A stretch of DNA of 64,000 nucleotides from Phycicoccus duodecadis (GCF_002846495.1 NZ_PJNE01000001.1:1612001-1676000); one strand, 5' to 3'; positions 43,266 to 51,487 are shown, numbered from the stretch's first letter. Translations and numbers: made by a program. Notes: generated by a model not told the origin, from the sequence alone.

Positions 43266-44327
43266 TCAGGAGACCTCGGACCCGACCGTCTCCCGACGCG
43301 GCGGCGCACCGTCGTCCGCGTCACGAGCCTCCGCCCGGCGCTTGGCCACCAGGCTGGTCACCGTGACCAGGGCCAGGATGCCGATGATCACGCCCAGCGA
43401 GGCCAGGGTGGGCACCTCGGGGGTGGCCGGCCAGACGCCGTGGGCCCAGTGCAGGACGAGCTTGACGCCGATGAACGCCAGGATGGCCGCGAGGCCGAAA
43501 CCCAGGTGCGCCAGCGCGCCGAGCAGGCCCTCGAGGACGAAGTACAGCGCGCGCAGGCCGAGCAGGGCGAACGCGTTGGTGGCGAACACCAGGTACGCGT
43601 CGCCGGTGATGCCGAAGACCGCCGGCACGGAGTCGACCGCGAAGACGATGTCGGTGCCGAGGATGGCGACGGTGACCAGCGCAAGAGGGGTGAGGGCACG
43701 CCGGCCGCTCTCCAGCACCGTCATCCGCGGGCCGCGGTAGTCGTCGACGACCGGCCGGAAGCGGCGCAGCAGCCTGACGGTGCGCAGGCTGCCGATGTCG
43801 ACGGCGGCGTCCTCGTGCGACAGGGCGTCGCGCAGCACCTTGACGGCCGTGACCAGCAGGACGGCGCCGAACAGGAGGAAGGTCCACGAGAAGGAGGCGA
43901 TCATCTGCGCGCCGAGGGCGATGAAGACGCCGCGCAGCACCAGCGCGCCGGCGACCCCGACCAGCAGCACTCGCTGCTGGAGCTCCTTGGGCACCGCGAA
44001 GGCGGTGAGCAGCAGCATGAAGACGAACAGGTTGTCGACCGAGAGCGACTTCTCGACGAGGTAGCCGGTGTAGTACTCGATGCCGCGGTCGCCGCCGTAC
44101 CGGCTCCAGACGAAGACCCCGAACGCCAGCGGCAGCGCGATGTAGAAGGACGACCAGCCGACGGCCTCCTTCATCGAGACCTCGTGCGGCTTCCGGGTGA
44201 TGACGAAGTCGAGGACGAAGAGCAGCAGGACGCCGCCGATGGTGATCCCCCAGAGCAGCGGGGTCCCGACGGAGTCCTGGGTGGCGGCCGGCTGGGCCGC
44301 CGTGAGCAGGGTGGGCAGGGTCGACAT
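43266..44327 (-). CDS. TerC-family membrane protein, likely Mn2+ transporter
   Basis: A 353-residue membrane protein with about nine helices. TerC marks are 'WGITIGGVLLLFVLDFVITRKPHEVSMKEA', 'YLVEKSLSVDNLFVFMLLLTAF' (metal-binding Glu and Asp-Asn) and 'LGTDIVFAVDSVPAVFGIT' (Asp-Ser-x-Pro). Proteins of this type (B. subtilis MeeF/MeeY, E. coli Alx) are linked to Mn2+ export. The upstream yybP-ykoY riboswitch supports Mn control. TGAGGAG before the ATG at 44327 defines the start; the frame is open 15 codons upstream inside the riboswitch leader. Confidence 0.87.
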   Translation of the reverse strand: MSTLPTLLTAAQPAATQDSVGTPLLWGITIGGVLLLFVLDFVITRKPHEVSMKEAVGWSSFYIALPLAFGVFVWSRYGGDRGIEYYTGYLVEKSLSVDNLFVFMLLLTAFAVPKELQQRVLLVGVAGALVLRGVFIALGAQMIASFSWTFLLFGAVLLVTAVKVLRDALSHEDAAVDIGSLRTVRLLRRFRPVVDDYRGPRMTVLESGRRALTPLALVTVAILGTDIVFAVDSVPAVFGITGDAYLVFATNAFALLGLRALYFVLEGLLGALAHLGFGLAAILAFIGVKLVLHWAHGVWPATPEVPTLASLGVIIGILALVTVTSLVAKRRAEARDADDGAPPRRETVGSEVS

Positions 44328-44355
44328 GGGGCTCCTCAGGGCATGGTGGTGCTGT

Positions 44356-44455
44356 CCTGAGGTCTCCTTCACCGCCTCTCGGGCGGCGCCGTACCGGGAG
44401 GGCCATGGGGCCCTCGTACTGACCGGAACGAGCTTGGGAAGTACTCCCCTCGTGC
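44356..44455 (-). ncRNA. Second yybP-ykoY manganese riboswitch
   Basis: On the minus strand: ACGAGGGGAGTAC (from 44453) holds the conserved GGGGAGTA internal loop. Then comes a CGT/ACG-closed arm with GGTCAGTACG, then a GC-rich helix. The 3' side is GAAGGAGACCTC (about 44371-44360), the partner of the GGGGAGTA element. AGG/CCT pair next to the loop; an alternative 7-bp closing pair CCTGAGG/CCTCAGG (44462-44456 with 44362-44356) also exists but overlaps the -10 box. It precedes TerC, a frequent partner of this riboswitch class. Confidence 0.7.
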
Positions 44456-44459
44456 CCTC

Positions 44460-44488
44460 AGGATACCCTCAGGTTCCGGATTCCCCAA
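44460..44488 (-). promoter_or_regulatory. Promoter of the TerC riboswitch transcript
   Basis: Minus strand: -35 TTGGGG (44488-44483), a 17-base spacer and -10 TATCCT (44465-44460). The expected start at about 44453 coincides with the first bases of the riboswitch. This gives terC its own promoter, independent of the upstream photolyase operon. Confidence 0.55.
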
Positions 44489-44513
44489 GCCCGCGCGGCG
44501 AGGACCCTGCGCG

Positions 44514-45884
44514 TCAGCGCCCCTTGACGGCAGCCAGCCGGTCGAGGGCCTCCTGGCGCTCGGCCGCGTGGTCGACGACCCGCTCCGGGTAGCCGTGCGT
44601 GTAGCCGTCGGCGTGCTCCCACGGCTGATGCGCCGCCTTGCCGGGCAGGTGCCGCAGCTCGGGCACCCACCGGCGCACGTACTCGCCGTCGGGGTCGAAC
44701 TTCTCGCCCTGCGTCACCGGGTTGAACACCCGGAAGTACGGCGAGGCGTCCGTGCCCGTGCCGGCGACCCACTGCCAGCCGTGGTTGTTGGACGCGAGGT
44801 CGCCGTCGGCCAGGTGGTCGAGGAAGTGCCGCGCCCCCACCGGCCACCAGACGTGCAGGTCCTTGGTGAGGAAGCTGGCCGTGATCATCCGGACGCGGTT
44901 GTGCATCCACCCCTCGGCCAGCAGCTGGCGCATCCCGGCGTCGACCACGGGATAGCCGGTCTCGCCCCGCTTCCAGGCCTCGATGGCGTCCTCGGGCGCG
45001 TCGTAGCGCATGCCCTGCAGGGCCGGGCGCAGGTCGTGCCACGCGCTCCGCGGGTTGTGGTGCAGCACGTCGGCGTAGAACTCGCGCCAGGCCAGCTCGG
45101 TGCGGAAGGAGTCGGCGCCCGTGCCGCTGCGCTCGCCCAGCTGCGCCAGCAGGGTGCGCGGGTGCACGACCCCCAGCTTGAGGTAGGGCGACATCCGCGA
45201 GGTGGCGTCGAGGGCCGGTCGGTCGCGGTCGTCGTCGTAGCCCGCCAGGTGGTCGTCGCGGAAGGCCCGGAAGCGACGCAGCGCCGCGTCCTCGCCGGCG
45301 GGTGGGAGCGCGGGCAGGTCGGGCGCGGAGAGCGCGGCGTCGAGGGCCGCGGTGGCGTCGGCGTCGTTGCGGGCGTGCCGCAGCGGGAGCTCGCGCGGGG
45401 TGGGCGCGGGGTCGGGCCACCCGTGCCGGCGCCAGGCCCGCGCGAACGGCGTGAAGACCTTGTACGGCTCGTCGGAGCCGTTGGTGACGAGGCCGGGGCC
45501 GACGGCGTAGGGCGTGCCGGTCTCGACCCAGTCGACCCCGGTCGCGCCCAGCGCCTCCCGGACCGCGTCGTCGCGCCGACTCCCCGAGGGGGTGGTCTCG
45601 CGTGAGACGTGCAGCGACGAGGCCGAGACCCGCTGGGCCAGCGCCGGCAGCACCGCGCGAGGGTCCCCGTGCAGCAGGGTGAGCGCACCTCCCAGGGACT
45701 CGTCGAGGGCGCGCAGGTTGGCGGCCAGCCAGGCCCGCCGCACGGGGCCGCCGCCGTCCCAGAGCCGCGGATCGACGACGAACGCGATCACCAGGTCGGC
45801 GCCCCCGGCGGCGTCACGCGCGGCGAGCAGGGCCGGGTGGTCGCGGCGGCGCAGGTCGCGGCGCAGCCAGAGCACGGCGGTCAC
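44514..45884 (-). CDS. phr: Deoxyribodipyrimidine photo-lyase (class I CPD photolyase)
   Basis: A 456-residue cryptochrome/photolyase protein. The N-terminal antenna domain starts 'VLWLRRDLRRRDHPALLAA'. The C-terminal FAD-binding domain has 'ARTELAWREFYADVLHHNPRSAW'-like sequence, 'TGYPVVDAGMRQLLAEGWMHNRVRM', and 'DLASNNHGWQWVAGTGTDASPYFRVFNP', the class I signature. It repairs UV-induced cyclobutane dimers using blue light. The GTG start at 45884 has AAGGAGG upstream. It is the last gene of a tightly packed operon headed by the promoter beside litR, which predicts light induction. Confidence 0.92.
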   Translation of the reverse strand: MTAVLWLRRDLRRRDHPALLAARDAAGGADLVIAFVVDPRLWDGGGPVRRAWLAANLRALDESLGGALTLLHGDPRAVLPALAQRVSASSLHVSRETTPSGSRRDDAVREALGATGVDWVETGTPYAVGPGLVTNGSDEPYKVFTPFARAWRRHGWPDPAPTPRELPLRHARNDADATAALDAALSAPDLPALPPAGEDAALRRFRAFRDDHLAGYDDDRDRPALDATSRMSPYLKLGVVHPRTLLAQLGERSGTGADSFRTELAWREFYADVLHHNPRSAWHDLRPALQGMRYDAPEDAIEAWKRGETGYPVVDAGMRQLLAEGWMHNRVRMITASFLTKDLHVWWPVGARHFLDHLADGDLASNNHGWQWVAGTGTDASPYFRVFNPVTQGEKFDPDGEYVRRWVPELRHLPGKAAHQPWEHADGYTHGYPERVVDHAAERQEALDRLAAVKGR

Positions 45885-45896
45885 GGTGCCTCCTTG

Positions 45897-46673
45897 TCAG
45901 CTGAGACGGTCGAGGACGACCGGGAGCAGGAAGAGCATCCCGAGCGACCAGGTGAGGTGGGTGACGATGGGGCCGAGGATGCCGCCGGTGACCCGCCGCT
46001 GGAGCCCCACGACGACCCCGACCAGCGCCGCCGCGAAGACCAGCAGCGGGATGCCCGAGGTGGCGGTGACCAGCGCGTAGACGATGGTGGTGACGGCCAC
46101 GGCGTGTCTGCGCCCGACGCCGGCGTACAGGGCGCCGCGGAAGTACAGCTCCTCGGCCACCCCGTTGACGATGGTGACGACCGCGACCACGGCCAGCGAC
46201 CCGTACCGCGCGTGGTCGAGCAGGGTCAGCACGGGGTCGCGCAGGAACGGGATGCGGGCCACCACCACCGCCCCGGCGAGGAACAGCCCCAGCAGCATCA
46301 CCCCGAGGGCCAGGGACTGCACCACGGCCCGGCTCTCGACGTCGCCGTGCCGGGTGTGGCCGCGCCCGAGGTGCAGGGGGCCGGAGACGAGCGCCCCCAC
46401 GGCCCAGGCCGCCGCCAGGGCGAAGGTGGCGACGTAGAACATCGGGTCGCCGGGCTCGATGCGCAGCGCCCAGGTGAGCAGCGCCGCCCCGACCAGCAGG
46501 GTCACCACCACCACCACGCGCCGGCGCCGGAAGGCCCAGTCGGGCTCGGTGTGGTCCCGCGGGACGGGGTCGACGAGCGCCGCCCGGACGAACGAGCGCA
46601 GCTCGGTCACGGGGTGGAGGCGCCACCCGCCCGACGCCCGCGGACCCCCGGGGGCGCGACCACCGGCCGTCAC
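45897..46673 (-). CDS. CPBP-family intramembrane metalloprotease
   Basis: A 258-residue protein with about seven membrane helices. 'VNGVAEELYFRGALYAGVGR' carries the EExxxR motif, followed by 'LVFAAALVGVVVGLQRRVTGG' and 'PIVTHLTWS' with the later His. This is the CPBP (Abi/CAAX-like) family. Some members cleave prenylated proteins; most bacterial members have no known substrate. The GTG at 46673 overlaps the preceding stop by four bases, and the photolyase gene starts 12 bases after its end, so it belongs to the LitR-linked operon. Confidence 0.8.
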   Translation of the reverse strand: MTAGGRAPGGPRASGGWRLHPVTELRSFVRAALVDPVPRDHTEPDWAFRRRRVVVVVTLLVGAALLTWALRIEPGDPMFYVATFALAAAWAVGALVSGPLHLGRGHTRHGDVESRAVVQSLALGVMLLGLFLAGAVVVARIPFLRDPVLTLLDHARYGSLAVVAVVTIVNGVAEELYFRGALYAGVGRRHAVAVTTIVYALVTATSGIPLLVFAAALVGVVVGLQRRVTGGILGPIVTHLTWSLGMLFLLPVVLDRLS

Positions 46674-47695
46674 GACGACGAGCCGCGGCCGCCTCCGGCC
46701 CACGAGGGGTCGGCCGCGTTCACCCGGGCAGGGTCGACGGTGCCGGGCTCCGGGCGCGGGTCGGCGTCGTCGCCGGCGATCGCGTCGGTGACGCCCCGGT
46801 CGTAGCCGAGCGGGCCACCGGCGGGAGCACCCACCAGGTCGTCGATGTCGTGCTCCTCACAGACGACCTCGTGCAGCAGGCTCTCGACCAACGGTTTGGC
46901 CAGCCCGGTGGGCACCGGGGTGACGAAACCGACCCACTGCGAGGCGAGCCGCGGCGTGAGCACGGGGACGGTGACGATGGTGCGGGGCATCAGCCCGGCC
47001 AGGCGCGCGAACCGCATGATCATCTCGCGGTAGGTGAGGACCTCGGGCCCGCCGATGTCGAAGGTGCGGGTGACCCCCGGCGGCAGGTCGGCCGCCCCCA
47101 CCAGGTAGTGCAGGACGTCACGGACCGCGATCGGCTGGATGCGGTTGTCGAGCCACTTGGGCGTGATCATGAACGGCAGCCGGGTGGTCAGGTGGCGCAG
47201 CATCTCGAACGACGCCGAGCCCGACCCCAGGATGATGGCGGCCTGCAGGACCGCGGTCGGCACGCCGCTGGCCATCAGCAGGTCGCCCACCTCGACGCGG
47301 GAGGCGAGGTGGTCGCTGAGCGGCCCCTCGGCGGGGTGCAGCCCCGAGAGGTAGACGATGCGGCCGACCTCGGCCTCGAACGCCGCCCGGCCGAAGCCGG
47401 AGGCCATCTCACGGTCGCGCTCGACGAACCCGCCGTCGGCGTCCATCGAGTGCAGGAGGTAGTAGGCCACGTCGACGTCGGCGAGCGCCTGCGCGAGCGT
47501 CGAGCGCGACGTGGCGTCGCCCTCGACGACCTCGGCGTCGGCGAGCCACCAGCGGTCGCGGAGCTTGCCGGCGTCGCGGGTGAGCACCCGCACCGTCCAC
47601 CCCTCCTCGAGCAGGGCCGGCACCAGGCGGGAGCCGATGTAGCCGGTGACCCCGGTGACCAGGGCCCGCCGGCCGGTGCCGCGTCGTCCGCTCAC
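46670..47695 (-). CDS. NAD(P)H-binding atypical SDR protein
   Basis: A 341-residue protein. The N-terminal Rossmann fold has 'ALVTGVTGYIGSRLVPALLEEGWTVRVLTRD' (GxxGxxG), then 'VVEGDATSRSTLAQALADVDVAYYLLHSM' and 'IVYLSGLHP', the layout of atypical SDRs (NAD(P)H-binding, NmrA-like). It lacks the YxxxK pair of classical SDRs. A C-terminal 'SQWVGFVTPVPTGLAKPLVESL' region is shared with actinobacterial relatives often annotated as NAD-dependent epimerases. Overlapping starts and stops on both sides place it firmly in the LitR-linked operon. Confidence 0.8.
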   Translation of the reverse strand: MSGRRGTGRRALVTGVTGYIGSRLVPALLEEGWTVRVLTRDAGKLRDRWWLADAEVVEGDATSRSTLAQALADVDVAYYLLHSMDADGGFVERDREMASGFGRAAFEAEVGRIVYLSGLHPAEGPLSDHLASRVEVGDLLMASGVPTAVLQAAIILGSGSASFEMLRHLTTRLPFMITPKWLDNRIQPIAVRDVLHYLVGAADLPPGVTRTFDIGGPEVLTYREMIMRFARLAGLMPRTIVTVPVLTPRLASQWVGFVTPVPTGLAKPLVESLLHEVVCEEHDIDDLVGAPAGGPLGYDRGVTDAIAGDDADPRPEPGTVDPARVNAADPSWAGGGRGSSS

Positions 47696-48123
47696 CGTCG
47701 GTCCAGCGTCTCCTTGAGCTGGGCGGCCGTGCGGTCGCCCAGGCGCTCCAGGAGGGGCTTCATGATCGGCCCGAGGAAGCGCGCCGGGCCGGAGAAGTCG
47801 AAGTCGGCCCGGTAGGTGACCGACGAGCCGGTGCCGTCAGGGCGGACGGTGATGGTGTCGTGGCTGGTCGTGGACCTGTTGCGGCCGACGATGACGAACT
47901 CGGGCTCGGCCACCTTCTCGGTCGTGTACTCGAGCTCGACGGAGTTGCCGGCGAAGGTCGAGACGTTCTTGTAGACCGTGCCCACCCCGCCGTCACCCGA
48001 CACCCGCTCGCAGGAGTCGGTGCCCGCGTCCCACTCGGTGGCGTTGCGGAAGTCGACGAGGTACGGGAAGACCACCTCCGGTGCCGCGCTCGTACGGATC
48101 GTGCGTTCGACGGTCGTGGTCAT
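47692..48123 (-). CDS. SRPBCC-family protein
   Basis: A 143-residue START-like helix-grip protein ('VERTIRTSAAPEVVFPYLVDFRNATEWDAG' at the N-terminus, 'GPIMKPLLERLGDRTAAQLKETLD' as the long C-terminal helix). The fold binds hydrophobic ligands such as lipids or polyketides, matching the lipid-modifying neighbours. No catalytic residues are evident. It lies seven bases after the CFA-type methyltransferase gene and overlaps the next gene by four. Confidence 0.8.
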   Translation of the reverse strand: MTTTVERTIRTSAAPEVVFPYLVDFRNATEWDAGTDSCERVSGDGGVGTVYKNVSTFAGNSVELEYTTEKVAEPEFVIVGRNRSTTSHDTITVRPDGTGSSVTYRADFDFSGPARFLGPIMKPLLERLGDRTAAQLKETLDRR

Positions 48124-48130
48124 GGGAGGC

Positions 48131-49375
48131 CTACCTTCTGGCGAGACGGATCTGTGCGACGTCCAAGTACCCGGTCGCGAAGCCTGCCTCACAGTACGCG
48201 AGGTAGAAGTCCCACATCCTGCGGAAGGTCTCGTCGAAGCCGTGCTGCTGGATCTCGCTCCAGTTGGCGTTGAAGGTCTCCCGCCAGCGGTGCAGGGTCT
48301 CGGCGTAGTCGGCGCCGAAGCCGTGCACCCGCTCGACGCGCAGCGTGGTGGAGTCGCGCGAGACGTCACGGATGGCCTGGAGCGAGGGGATCAGCCCGCC
48401 CGGGAAGATGTACTTCTGGATCCACCCGAAGCTGTGCTTGGTGGCCAGCAGCCGGTGGTGCTCCATGAGGATGGCCTGCACGGCCACCGCCCCACCGGGC
48501 GCCAGCAGCTCGTCGATCTTGCGGAAGTAGGTCGCCCAGTACTCCTCGCCCACGGCCTCGATCATCTCGACGCTGACGATGCTGTCGAACTGCCCAGTGG
48601 TCTCGCGGTAGTCCTGGAGCAGGACGGTGACCCGGTCGGACACGCCGGCGGCCTCGATCCGCTGCATGGCCAGGGCCCGCTGCTCGGCCGAGAGGGTGAC
48701 CGAGGTGACCGTGGCGCCGCGAGCGGCGGCGCGTAGGGCGAGCTCGCCCCACCCCGTGCCGATCTCGAGCACGCGGCTGCCCGCCCGGACGTCGGCGGCG
48801 TCGAGGATGGCCTCGACCTTGCGTACCTGGGCCTCGTGCAGGTCCTGCTCGGCCAGCGGCCGGGCCGGGTCGAAGAGGGCCGAGCTGTACGACATCGAAG
48901 GGTCGAGGAAGGCGGCGAACAGGTCGTTCGAGAGGTCGTAGTGCGCGCTGATGTTGCTCCGCGAGCCCTCGAGGGTGTTGCGCATGGCCTGGGGGATGGC
49001 GCGGTCGACGACACCGCGCAGGGCCAGCAGCGGCTTGGGGACCAGCTCGCCCATCCGGGCCGCGAAGGGCATCAGGGCCTGCGCGAGGTCGGTGCCCTCG
49101 GCGGCCTTCCAGTCGCCGGCCATGTAGGCCTCGCCGAGGCCGATCTTCGGGTGGGCCTCGAGGCGGCGGAACATCGCGCGGGGGCGGACGACCTCGATGA
49201 CGGGGCTGTCGGGGCCGCCGTTGCCGACCACGGTGCCGTCGGGGTAGCGCATCCGCACCGGCATCGGCTTGACGGCGACCTCGGTGATGGCCTTCGCGAC
49301 GGCGCCACGAGTGAGGATGCGGGGGAAGCCGAGCCGCGGGGCGGCGAGCTCGAGGCGGGGCGTGTCGGCGGTCAT
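48131..49375 (-). CDS. CFA synthase-type fatty-acyl methyltransferase (left copy)
   Basis: A 414-residue SAM-dependent enzyme. After an N-terminal lipid-binding part, 'GSRSNISAHYDLSNDLFAAFLDPSMSYSSALF' is the CFA-family signature, 'VLEIGTGWGELALRAAARGA' the SAM-binding loop and 'DSIVSVEMIEAVGEEYW' the bicarbonate/active-site Glu region. Family members methylate double bonds of phospholipid acyl chains to cyclopropane, methyl-branched or furan-precursor products. It is coupled to DUF1365 and an FAD oxidoreductase, the same trio seen in light- or singlet-oxygen-regulated operons elsewhere. A divergent-side paralogue lies at 52601. The product is therefore not necessarily a plain cyclopropane. 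Confidence 0.85.
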   Translation of the reverse strand: MTADTPRLELAAPRLGFPRILTRGAVAKAITEVAVKPMPVRMRYPDGTVVGNGGPDSPVIEVVRPRAMFRRLEAHPKIGLGEAYMAGDWKAAEGTDLAQALMPFAARMGELVPKPLLALRGVVDRAIPQAMRNTLEGSRSNISAHYDLSNDLFAAFLDPSMSYSSALFDPARPLAEQDLHEAQVRKVEAILDAADVRAGSRVLEIGTGWGELALRAAARGATVTSVTLSAEQRALAMQRIEAAGVSDRVTVLLQDYRETTGQFDSIVSVEMIEAVGEEYWATYFRKIDELLAPGGAVAVQAILMEHHRLLATKHSFGWIQKYIFPGGLIPSLQAIRDVSRDSTTLRVERVHGFGADYAETLHRWRETFNANWSEIQQHGFDETFRRMWDFYLAYCEAGFATGYLDVAQIRLARR

Positions 49376-50127
49376 CGCACACTCTCCAGGCTGTGGTCGG
49401 GACGGGGGCGGACGGGCAGCCTCCGCAGCCACAGCCAGATGCCGTGGACCCGGATGAGCCCGCTCACCCGCTGGGGCATCAGCGGGTACCGCAGCGCGGC
49501 CGTGGCCACCGCCGAGGTGGTCGCCCGCCTCGGCGCGCCGGTCACGGTCGCGGTCACCAGTGGTTCGTCGCGGACGCGAAGTCGGATGGCCACGCCGACC
49601 TTCGAGGGCGTCAGGGTGAGACGGATGGCGTAGTCGCCCTCGACGTCGTTGAACGGCGAGACGAAGAACTCCTTGGGGAGGTCGGCCCGGCCACCGGCGT
49701 CCGGGCGCAGCACGTAGGCGTGGCGCTGGCCGTAGGTGTTGTGGACCTCGACCAGCACGGCCCGCAGCGCGCCGCCGGGGGCGAAGACCCAGAAGGCGCT
49801 CATGGGGTCGAAGACGTGGCCCAGCACGCGGGCGTGGGCAAGCATCACGACCCGGTCGCCGGGGGTGGTGTCGACGCCGTCGCGCTCGAGCACCCGCAGG
49901 ACGTTGGCCTTGAGCGCAGGGATGCCGGGGTTCGCCGACAGGTGGTCCTCGCCGCGGAAGCCGGCCACGGGGCGCAGCCAGCGCGGCAGGCGGGGCATCG
50001 CGTCGAGGTCGACCAGCCACTGCGTGTGCCGGTGACTGAACGAGTGCTTGACCGGGCGGAACCGGGTGTGGTGCACCGTTCCCACGACGAGCGCGGGCAG
50101 GGTGGGGAGGTCGGCGGTGCTGGTCAC
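49372..50127 (-). CDS. DUF1365-family protein
   Basis: A 251-residue protein of unknown activity: 'ALVVGTVHHTRFRPVKHSFSHRH' near the N-terminus, 'LLAHARVLGHVFDPMSAFWVF' and 'VLVEVHNTYGQRHAYVL' in the middle, all DUF1365 hallmarks with several conserved His. DUF1365 genes almost always occur between an FAD-dependent oxidoreductase and a CFA-type methyltransferase, as here, so a lipid-modifying role is likely. The GTG at 50127 overlaps the preceding stop (GTGA) and its own stop overlaps the methyltransferase start. Confidence 0.88.
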   Translation of the reverse strand: MTSTADLPTLPALVVGTVHHTRFRPVKHSFSHRHTQWLVDLDAMPRLPRWLRPVAGFRGEDHLSANPGIPALKANVLRVLERDGVDTTPGDRVVMLAHARVLGHVFDPMSAFWVFAPGGALRAVLVEVHNTYGQRHAYVLRPDAGGRADLPKEFFVSPFNDVEGDYAIRLTLTPSKVGVAIRLRVRDEPLVTATVTGAPRRATTSAVATAALRYPLMPQRVSGLIRVHGIWLWLRRLPVRPRPDHSLESVR

Positions 50128-51410
50128 CAGGTGACCCCGAAGGCCGCGGCGGCCTCTACGCCCGAGCGGCAGCCGTCCTCGTGGAAGCCCCAGCCCTGGT
50201 ACGCGCCGGCGAAGGCGGTGCGCTCGGTGGTGATCTCGGGGATGCGGCGCTGGGCGCGCACCGCGGCGAGGTCGTAGAGGGGGTGGGTGTACCGCATGGT
50301 GGCGACGACGCTAGCGGGGTCGATGCGCTCCGTGGCGTTGAGCGTCACGTAGAACGGCTCGCTCGCGGGCAGGCCCTGGAGGCGGTTCATCCAGTACGTG
50401 ACGATGGCCCCCTGGGCGGGGTCGTCGCCGAGCAGGTAGTTCCACGACGAGCGCGCCAGGCGCGCCCGCGGCATCAGCGAGCCGTCGCGGTGCAGGACGG
50501 TCTCGTTGCTGCTGTAGCGGAACGCGCCGAGGACCTCCTTCTCGGCCGGGGTGGCATCGGCCAGGAGGCGCAGGGCGTCGTCGGCGTGGGTGGCCAGCAC
50601 CACGCGGTCGTAGCGGTCGAGCCGGCCGGCGGCGGTGCGCACCTCGACGCCGTCGTGGGTGCGGGTGACCGCGGTGACGGCGTCGCCGCTGCGCACGTCG
50701 GCGAGGCGGGCGGCCAGGGCGTCGACGTAGGTGCGCGAGCCGCCCACGACCGTCATCCACTGCGGGGAGTCGCCCACCGAGAGCATCCCGTGGTGGGCGA
50801 GGAAGCGGAACAGGTAGCGAGCCGGGTAGTCGAGCGCGTCGCCCTCGCCGCTGGACCACACGCACGCCACGACGGGGATGGCGTAGTAGCGGACGAACGA
50901 CTCCGGGAAGCCGTGCTCGCGGATGAACTCGCCGTAGGTGGTGGTGTCCTCGTCGTCGCTCTGCTCGAGGAAGGCGCGGGCGACGGTGTGGAAGCGCTTG
51001 ACGGCCCGCAGCATCCCCACGTACTCACGGTCGAGGAGCTGGCGGGGGCGGGCCACGAAGCCCTTGACCCCCCGGCCGCCCGCGTACTCGAGCCCGGTGG
51101 CCTCGTCGCGGATGGACATCGACATCTCGGTGTCGTGCGTCTGCACGCCGAGCTCGCCGAAGAGGCGGCGCAGGTAGGGGTAGGTGCGGTCGTTGTGCAC
51201 GATGAAACCGCTGTCGACCCGCAGGTCACCGGCGGCCGTGGGCACGGTGTGCGTGTGCGCGTGGCCCCCCAGACGGTCCTCGGCCTCGACCAGCGTCACG
51301 TCGTGCCGGGTGGCCAGGACATGGGCTGCCGTGAGCCCCGAGACCCCCGCCCCGACGACGACGACGCGCTCGCGCGCCGGGGAGCGCTCGGAGATGGACA
51401 GGGCAGGCAT
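50124..51410 (-). CDS. FAD-dependent amine oxidase-like oxidoreductase
   Basis: A 428-residue flavoprotein. 'RVVVVGAGVSGLTAAHVLATRHDVTLVEAEDRLGGHAHTH' is the dinucleotide-binding fold and RxGG-type second motif; 'VDSGFIVHNDRTYPYLRRLF' and 'VVGGSRTYVDALAARL' are typical of the group found with DUF1365 and CFA-type enzymes. It probably oxidises acyl chains or their methylated products. It heads the seven-gene leftward operon. The ATG at 51410 is chosen over the GTG at 51416: a -10 TACGGT (51423-51418) lies seven bases upstream of the ATG, which predicts a leaderless transcript. Confidence 0.85.
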   Translation of the reverse strand: MPALSISERSPARERVVVVGAGVSGLTAAHVLATRHDVTLVEAEDRLGGHAHTHTVPTAAGDLRVDSGFIVHNDRTYPYLRRLFGELGVQTHDTEMSMSIRDEATGLEYAGGRGVKGFVARPRQLLDREYVGMLRAVKRFHTVARAFLEQSDDEDTTTYGEFIREHGFPESFVRYYAIPVVACVWSSGEGDALDYPARYLFRFLAHHGMLSVGDSPQWMTVVGGSRTYVDALAARLADVRSGDAVTAVTRTHDGVEVRTAAGRLDRYDRVVLATHADDALRLLADATPAEKEVLGAFRYSSNETVLHRDGSLMPRARLARSSWNYLLGDDPAQGAIVTYWMNRLQGLPASEPFYVTLNATERIDPASVVATMRYTHPLYDLAAVRAQRRIPEITTERTAFAGAYQGWGFHEDGCRSGVEAAAAFGVTW

Positions 51411-51417
51411 GGTCACG

Positions 51418-51447
51418 ACCGTAGAACCTTTCGGAAAGACTCGTCAA
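51418..51447 (-). promoter_or_regulatory. Leftward promoter of the FAD-CFA-photolyase operon
   Basis: Minus strand: -35 TTGACG (51447-51442), an 18-base spacer and -10 TACGGT (51423-51418), followed after seven bases by the ATG at 51410. The -35 box lies inside the 11-bp repeat array, so a bound LitR/CarH tetramer would block RNA polymerase. Confidence 0.6.
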
Positions 51448-51463
51448 AGGTTTGTCAAATCTA
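51420..51463. repeat. Four 11-bp-phased direct repeats: candidate CarH/LitR operator
   Basis: Four tandem 11-mers: CGTAGAACCTT, TCGGAAAGACT, CGTCAAAGGTT and TGTCAAATCTA (51420, 51431, 51442, 51453). The last two share GTCAAA, the outer two are weaker; the AA core recurs every 11 bases. CarH of Thermus binds as a tetramer to tandem 11-bp direct repeats overlapping the -35 of its target, and the array here overlaps both divergent -35 boxes. Confidence 0.6.
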
Positions 51464-51480
51464 CTCCCACGACGTACCGT
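51452..51480 (+). promoter_or_regulatory. Rightward promoter of litR
   Basis: Plus strand: -35 TTGTCA (51452-51457), a 17-base spacer and -10 TACCGT (51475-51480), seven bases before the ATG at 51488, again a leaderless arrangement. It is the mirror image of the leftward promoter. Confidence 0.55.
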
Positions 51481-51485
51481 CGTGG
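51467..51485. promoter_or_regulatory. Inverted repeat over the litR -10 and start site
   Basis: CCACGACG-TAC-CGTCGTGG: perfect 8-bp arms around three bases, covering the -10 box and ending three bases before the start codon. It is a second operator candidate, perhaps for a different regulator or for fine autoregulation. Confidence 0.5.
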
Positions 51486-51487
51486 TC

